Below, piece by piece: positions 60,150 to 64,000 of a stretch of 64,000 bases of DNA. Under the pieces are notes generated by a model, which worked only from the letters and a program-made list of their open reading frames with translations, did not search any database and was not told the DNA's origin. Origin of the DNA: Prauserella salsuginis (GTDB lineage Bacteria > Actinomycetota > Actinomycetes > Mycobacteriales > Pseudonocardiaceae); assembly GCF_024648885.1 (NCBI RefSeq), contig NZ_JANBBF010000013.1, forward strand, positions 62,001-126,000, in the 5' to 3' direction. A program made the position numbers and the translations under genes. Position 1 is the stretch's first letter, and each line of letters begins with the position of its first letter.

Positions 60150-60929
60150 GTGAACGCGACCGAGCTGGCGATGTCAGGGCCGCTGCTGCTGGCCGCAGCC
60201 GTGGCCCTGCTCGCGGGCACGATCTCGTTCGCCTCACCGTGCGTGGTGCCGCTCGTCCCGGGCTACCTCGCCTACCTCGCCGCACTGGTCGGCTCCGACG
60301 CCCCTGCCGTCGACGCCGAGGAAGCCGCCGACACACCGAAACGCGGCAAACGTCCCGTCGTCGGGGCGACCGCCTTGTTCGTGCTCGGCTTCACCGTGGT
60401 GTTCACCGCCGGTGTCGGCGGCCTCGTCTGGCTCGCCGACGCGCTGCTCGTGAACGCCGAGACGCTGCAGCGCGTCGGCGGTGTGATCACGATCTTCATG
60501 GCGTTCGTGTTCCTCGGCTTGGTGCCCGGACTGCAGCGGGAGGTGCGTTCGCACCACGTCCCGCGCGCGGGCCTGTGGGGCGCGCCTGTGCTGGGCGCCG
60601 TGTTCGGCCTCGGCTGGACCCCGTGCATCGGGCCGACGCTGTCGGGAGTGCTCGCGATCTCCGCGGCCAGCGGCAGCACCGGCGCGCGCGGCTTCGTGCT
60701 GGTGCTCGTGTACTGCATCGGCCTCGGCCTGCCGTTCCTGCTCATCTCCGCGGGCACGAAGTGGGCCGTCTCCGCGACGGCGTGGCTGCGCCGCAACGGC
60801 AGGCGCGTGCAGCTGTTCGGCGGCGCCCTGCTGCTCGTCGTGGGGATCATGCTGGTCACGGGGCTGTGGATGGAGCTCACGTCGTGGCTGCGGGACGCCT
60901 TCATCACCGACACGAGGTTGCCCCTGTGA
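60150..60929 (+). CDS. ccdA: Cytochrome c biogenesis thiol-electron carrier CcdA
   Basis: 259 residues, six membrane helices. The two membrane cysteines are in ISFASPCVVPLVPGYLAYL and GLGWTPCIGPTLSGVL, the DsbD/CcdA hallmark. It carries electrons from cytoplasmic thioredoxin to the outside thioredoxin-like protein. GTG at 60150 is 7 nt after TAGTCT with no ribosome site, so a leaderless promoter restarts transcription after the repeat array. Coupled to resB by GTGA. Confidence 0.95.
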   Translation: MNATELAMSGPLLLAAAVALLAGTISFASPCVVPLVPGYLAYLAALVGSDAPAVDAEEAADTPKRGKRPVVGATALFVLGFTVVFTAGVGGLVWLADALLVNAETLQRVGGVITIFMAFVFLGLVPGLQREVRSHHVPRAGLWGAPVLGAVFGLGWTPCIGPTLSGVLAISAASGSTGARGFVLVLVYCIGLGLPFLLISAGTKWAVSATAWLRRNGRRVQLFGGALLLVVGIMLVTGLWMELTSWLRDAFITDTRLPL

Positions 60930-62686
60930 CCCCAGCGCCGCCCCAGCGGACCGACAAGGCCGACGACCCCACGCCCTCCTACCGCGCGACACCGCTGCGC
61001 AAGGCGTGGGCGTTCGTCCGCAACACCTGGCGCGGCCTGACGTCGATGCGCACCGCGCTGATCCTGCTGTTCCTGCTGGCCGTCGCCGCGCTGCCGGGTG
61101 CGCTGCTGCCGCAGCGGTCGGTCAACGAGCGCAACGTCAACGGCTACCTCGCCGAGCACGGCTGGTGGGGCAGTCTGCTCGACGGCCTGCAGATGTTCGA
61201 CGTCTACTCCAGTGTCTGGTTCTCGGCGATCTACCTGCTGCTGATGGTGTCGATCATCGGGTGTCTCGTGCCCCGGACGTCGGACTACATCCGCAGCATG
61301 CGCTCCAAGCCGGTGCTGACGCCGCGCAACCTGCGCAGGCTGCCGCACCACGACCGCGCCGAGACCACCGACGACGTCGACGCCGTGATGGCCGCCGCGC
61401 GCAAGCGCCTGCGCGGGTGGCGGCTGACCGAACGCGAGGAGGCGGGCGGCGCCCGCAGCATCAGCGCAGAACGCGGCTACCTGCGCGAAACCGGCAACCT
61501 GCTGTTCCACTTCGGCATGCTCGGCGTGATCATCTCGTTCGCGGGCGGGGCGCTGTACTCGTACGAGGGCCAGGTCATCGTCCTGGCCGACGGTTCGGAG
61601 TTCTGCAACGCCGGTATCTACAACTTCGACTCGTTCGAACCGGGGCTGCAGGTCGACGGCACCCAGCTGAACCCGTTCTGCGTGCGGGTCAACGACTTCC
61701 ACGCCGAGTTCGAGCGTGGTCAGCCCGTGGCCTACAACGCCGGCATCGACTTCCAGTCGGGCGACGATCTCGCCGAGGGTGACTGGCAGCCGTACGACCT
61801 GGCCGTCAACGAGCCGCTGCGCACCGCGGGCGACCGGTTGTACCTCCTCGGCCACGGCTATGCGCCGACGTTCACGGTGACGTTCCCCGACGGGCAGAGC
61901 CGGACGCAGACCATCCAGTGGCGGCCGGTCGACGAGACCACGCTCCTGTCCGAGGGTGCGACGAAGTTCGAGGAGCCGGGCATCACGGACCCGGCCGAAC
62001 GCCGGGAACGGCAGCTCGCGGTGACGGGCCTGTTCGCGCCGACACCGTCGATGCACGGCAAGATCCTTTCGTCGGCGGGGCCACAACTGACGGACCCGAC
62101 GGTCGCGGTGGACATCATGCGGGGCGACCTGGGCGTCGATTCGGGACGTGGGCAGTCGATCTTCGAGGTCGACCAGTCGATGGTGGACGCGGGCAGGCTT
62201 GAACGCGTCGCACGCGAGAACCTCGAGGTCGGCCAGTCGCTCGCCCTCGACGACGGCACGACGGTGCGGTTCGACGGCGTCGAGCGGTTCGTGTCGCTGC
62301 AGGTTTCGCACGACCCGTTGCAGAACTGGGTGCTGGCGTCGGCGGTGGTGATGTTCGCCGGGCTCGGGGCGTCGCTGTTCATCAAGCGGCGCAGGCTGTG
62401 GGTGCGCGCCACTCCCGTGGGCGGTGACGACGACCCGGCCGGCACGCAGGCACGCGGAGTCCCCGCGGATGACACCGCCGTGGCGGACACCGCTGGTGAC
62501 ACCGCGGTGGAGGACGCCGCTGGTGACACCGCGACCGGTACCGAGGCCGACGACGCAGCGGCGGGTGGGACCGGCACCAATGAACGACGTACCGTAGTAG
62601 AAGTGGGCGGGCTCGCCCGCACCGATCAAGCCGGGTACGGCGAGGAGTTCACGCGCATCGCGGCAGAACTCCTCGGCCGGAAGTAG
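60926..62686 (+). CDS. resB: Cytochrome c biogenesis protein ResB
   Basis: 586 residues from GTG at 60926. Membrane helices near residues 40-65 (TALILLFLLAVAALPGALLP), 85-115 (VYSSVWFSAIYLLLMVSIIGCL), about 190-215 (NLLFHFGMLGVIISFAGGAL) and close to the C terminus (WVLASAVVMFAGLGASLFI) flank a large outside domain. ResB and CcsB form the System II heme lyase complex. The 90-residue tail after the last helix contains several DTAxxDTA units. Counterpart of Rv0528. Confidence 0.95.
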   Translation: MTPAPPQRTDKADDPTPSYRATPLRKAWAFVRNTWRGLTSMRTALILLFLLAVAALPGALLPQRSVNERNVNGYLAEHGWWGSLLDGLQMFDVYSSVWFSAIYLLLMVSIIGCLVPRTSDYIRSMRSKPVLTPRNLRRLPHHDRAETTDDVDAVMAAARKRLRGWRLTEREEAGGARSISAERGYLRETGNLLFHFGMLGVIISFAGGALYSYEGQVIVLADGSEFCNAGIYNFDSFEPGLQVDGTQLNPFCVRVNDFHAEFERGQPVAYNAGIDFQSGDDLAEGDWQPYDLAVNEPLRTAGDRLYLLGHGYAPTFTVTFPDGQSRTQTIQWRPVDETTLLSEGATKFEEPGITDPAERRERQLAVTGLFAPTPSMHGKILSSAGPQLTDPTVAVDIMRGDLGVDSGRGQSIFEVDQSMVDAGRLERVARENLEVGQSLALDDGTTVRFDGVERFVSLQVSHDPLQNWVLASAVVMFAGLGASLFIKRRRLWVRATPVGGDDDPAGTQARGVPADDTAVADTAGDTAVEDAAGDTATGTEADDAAAGGTGTNERRTVVEVGGLARTDQAGYGEEFTRIAAELLGRK

Positions 62687-62698
62687 AAGGGCCTGGAG

Positions 62699-63691
62699 AT
62701 GCCGGTAAACGAGACGTTGTCGCAGTACAGCGACTGGTCGTACACCACATCCGTCGTCATCTACATCCTGGCGATGGTGTTCTTCCTCGTCGAGCAGTCC
62801 TTCGGCCGACGCGGCAAGCAGGCCGCCGAGCGCACGCGCAGCCGTGAACTCGTCGGCGCCCGCGCCGGGAACAGCTACACGGCTTCCGGAAGCGACAACA
62901 CGACCTCCGGAACCGACAACACGGGCGCGGCACCGACGCGGGCGGAGCGGTTCGGCCGCATGGGCGTCGCGCTCACCGTGCTGGGGCTGCTGCTGCACGC
63001 CTCGGCACTCGTGCTTCGCGGGCTCGCGACGAACCGTGTGCCCTGGGGCAACATGTACGAGTACGTGATGATCACGTGCTTCGTCGCCGTCGCGGCGTGG
63101 CTGGTGCTGCTGCGTAAGCACCCGGTGCGGCACCTGTCGATGTTCGTTCTGCTGCCGAACGTGATCCTGATGTTCATCGGCGGCACGTGGCTCTACGCCG
63201 TCGCCGCGCCGCTGCAGCCCGCGCTCCAGTCGTACTGGCTGATCATCCACGTGGCGGCCGCCGCGGCGTCCTCGGGCGTGTTCCTCGTGCCCGGCGTCGC
63301 GAGCATCTTCTACCTGGTCAAGGCGCGGAACGAGAGCAACCCGGAGAAGTTCGCGAAGTTCGCGGCGAAACTGCCCGCCAAGGACGTGCTCGACCGCATC
63401 GCGTACCGGACGACGGTGTTCGCGTTCCCGATCTTCACCTTCGGCGTGCTGTGCGGCGCGGTCTGGGCCGAAGCGGCATGGGGCCGGTTCTGGGGCTGGG
63501 ATCCGAAGGAGACGGTCGCGTTCATCGCATGGATCGTCTACGCCGCCTATCTGCATTCCCGCGCGACGGCCGGCTGGCGCGGGAACCGTGCCGCGGTCAT
63601 CAATGTGATCGGTTTCGCAGTGACGGTTTTCAACCTGTTCTTCGTCAATCTCGTGACCACCGGGCTCCACTCGTACGCGGGAGTTGGCTGA
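62699..63691 (+). CDS. ccsB: System II cytochrome c synthase subunit CcsB/ResC
   Basis: 330 residues. Eight or so membrane helices with the heme-handling WGWDPKE (tryptophan-rich) motif in FWGWDPKETVAFIAW, and histidines in ALQSYWLIIHVAAAAASSG and YLHSRATAGWRGNRAA. It exports heme and joins it to apocytochrome c with ResB. The loop after the first helix contains GNSYTASGSDNTTSGTDNTG, encoded by three in-frame copies of the dispersed 21-bp repeat (62873-62930). The catalytic parts are untouched. Confidence 0.96.
   Translation: MPVNETLSQYSDWSYTTSVVIYILAMVFFLVEQSFGRRGKQAAERTRSRELVGARAGNSYTASGSDNTTSGTDNTGAAPTRAERFGRMGVALTVLGLLLHASALVLRGLATNRVPWGNMYEYVMITCFVAVAAWLVLLRKHPVRHLSMFVLLPNVILMFIGGTWLYAVAAPLQPALQSYWLIIHVAAAAASSGVFLVPGVASIFYLVKARNESNPEKFAKFAAKLPAKDVLDRIAYRTTVFAFPIFTFGVLCGAVWAEAAWGRFWGWDPKETVAFIAWIVYAAYLHSRATAGWRGNRAAVINVIGFAVTVFNLFFVNLVTTGLHSYAGVG
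62873..62930 (+). repeat. 21-bp repeat units inside ccsB, in frame
   Basis: AGCTACACGGCTTCCGGAAG, GACAACACGACCTCCGGAAC and GACAACACGGGCGCG follow with a 21-bp period and match the intergenic GCAACACGGCCCCTGGAAAC type in the ACACG core and the CCGGAA end. They encode part of a polar loop between the first two membrane helices. Confidence 0.82.
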
Positions 63692-63754
63692 CGGAACCGT
63701 CGAGTGCCGGGTAGCGTCGCACCTGGTACGACGACCATGCGAAGGATTGAAGCG

Positions 63755-64000
63755 GTGACCGCAGCGAACGACCCCAACGGGCAGGAACCGCAGAAGCCTC
63801 ATGGCGCGCACCACATCCGCGACGCCGCGGATGTGGCGGGTGATGCCACCGATTCCACCGCGGCGCCAATGGATCCGGCGTCCATGGATCCGGCGCCCAT
63901 GGATCCGATGAGTGCGCCGGACAGCCCCGAGGTGACGCAGCGCGTCAGCCCGCCGCCGGGTCAGCAGGCGCAGGCTCCGCAGGGCGGTCAGATGCCGTCG
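63755..64000 (+). CDS. N-terminal part of a Pro/Gln-rich protein (cut by window edge)
   Basis: 82 codons from GTG at 63755 to the window edge, open throughout, with GAAGGA about 9 nt upstream; ATG at 63737 is an alternative start in frame. The visible part is polar and disordered: a His-rich HGAHH, then three tandem MDPAS/MDPAP/MDPMS pentads (15-bp DNA repeat), then QRVSPPPGQQAQAPQGGQ. The folded domain must lie beyond the edge. By position it may correspond to Rv0530. No function can be given. Confidence 0.7.
   Translation, partial: MTAANDPNGQEPQKPHGAHHIRDAADVAGDATDSTAAPMDPASMDPAPMDPMSAPDSPEVTQRVSPPPGQQAQAPQGGQMPS

Noticed and set aside
5300-62930. Insertion sequences as the source of the repeats
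   Set aside because: No transposase frames, no target-site duplications and no terminal inverted repeats were found at the copies; elements are too short to be autonomous.
60272-63814. Very long open frame on the minus strand over ccdA, resB and ccsB
   Set aside because: It is a GC-skewed mirror of the real genes; the protein is Arg/His/Gly/Asp/Val-rich without any domain, while the plus strand has three well-known proteins.
1-64000. tRNA, rRNA and other housekeeping RNA genes
   Set aside because: No cloverleaf with GGTTCRA-type arm or rRNA-like stretch was recognised on either strand; absence by eye is not proof.

Overview
The window is very GC-rich, densely coded actinobacterial chromosome with many GTG starts and 4-base stop/start overlaps (GTGA, ATGA). 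Gene content and order suggest a member of the Pseudonocardiaceae (the Amycolatopsis, Saccharomonospora and Prauserella neighbourhood); this is an inference from gene content, not from a marker gene. From about 14 kb to the end the order follows the Mycobacterium tuberculosis stretch Rv0481c to Rv0530 with insertions and losses: DUF2505, murB, a short-chain dehydrogenase, an L,D-transpeptidase, mshA, a YbjN protein, gpmA, senX3-regX3, ppx, two Rv0497/Rv0498-like genes, proC, an excisionase-type HTH protein, the 33-residue ribosomal protein bS22, galE2-like, plsC-like, serB1-like, glutaredoxin, hemA-hemC-hemD-hemB, hemL, a histidine phosphatase and the cytochrome c maturation genes. No rRNA, tRNA, insertion sequence, prophage or CRISPR array was seen.

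Layout. 0-1.3 kb: the end of an oxidoreductase gene and a VapBC-type toxin-antitoxin pair with a striking operator. 1.3-8.7 kb: iron and siderophore genes (formyltransferase, ornithine-type N-monooxygenase, MbtH, two FecCD permeases and an ATPase) with three iron-box-like sites but no NRPS gene; between them sits an SMR exporter preceded by a guanidine-III riboswitch. 8.7-16.6 kb: purU, two DinB/maleylpyruvate-isomerase-type proteins, DedA, an ornithine-lipid pair (olsB and an olsA-like acyltransferase), a methyltransferase, DUF2505 and murB. 16.8-20.5 kb: dehydrogenase, L,D-transpeptidase, a 28-residue membrane peptide, and terC under a yybP-ykoY manganese riboswitch. 20.5-36.3 kb: mycothiol, phosphate sensing, proline and envelope genes. 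36.4-45.4 kb: HAD phosphatase, sigma factor with DUF5667 partner, acyl-CoA synthetase, small redox proteins and a membrane molybdopterin oxidoreductase. 45.7-58.6 kb: a heme block led by the redox repressor Rex, with dapE, a TetR/methyltransferase pair and three small membrane-protein genes inserted. 58.6-64 kb: histidine phosphatase, then the System II cytochrome c genes (resA-like, ccdA, resB, ccsB) and the start of a proline-rich protein.

The strongest unexplained signal is a dispersed composite repeat: a roughly 60-bp GC-rich head module plus a tail of degenerate 21-bp units, present at a dozen or more places. Because 21 is a multiple of three, copies lie in frame inside at least three genes (olsB, the olsA-like gene and ccsB). 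A second family forms CCCAAGGGCACCTT-type hairpins between genes. Regulation is unusually readable: two riboswitches whose expression platforms can be traced, a Rex operator in front of rex, iron boxes, a palindrome spanning two divergent -10 elements, and a recurring TANNNT plus 6-8 nt plus start-codon pattern that points to leaderless transcripts. Positions of short sites were counted by hand and may be off by a base.
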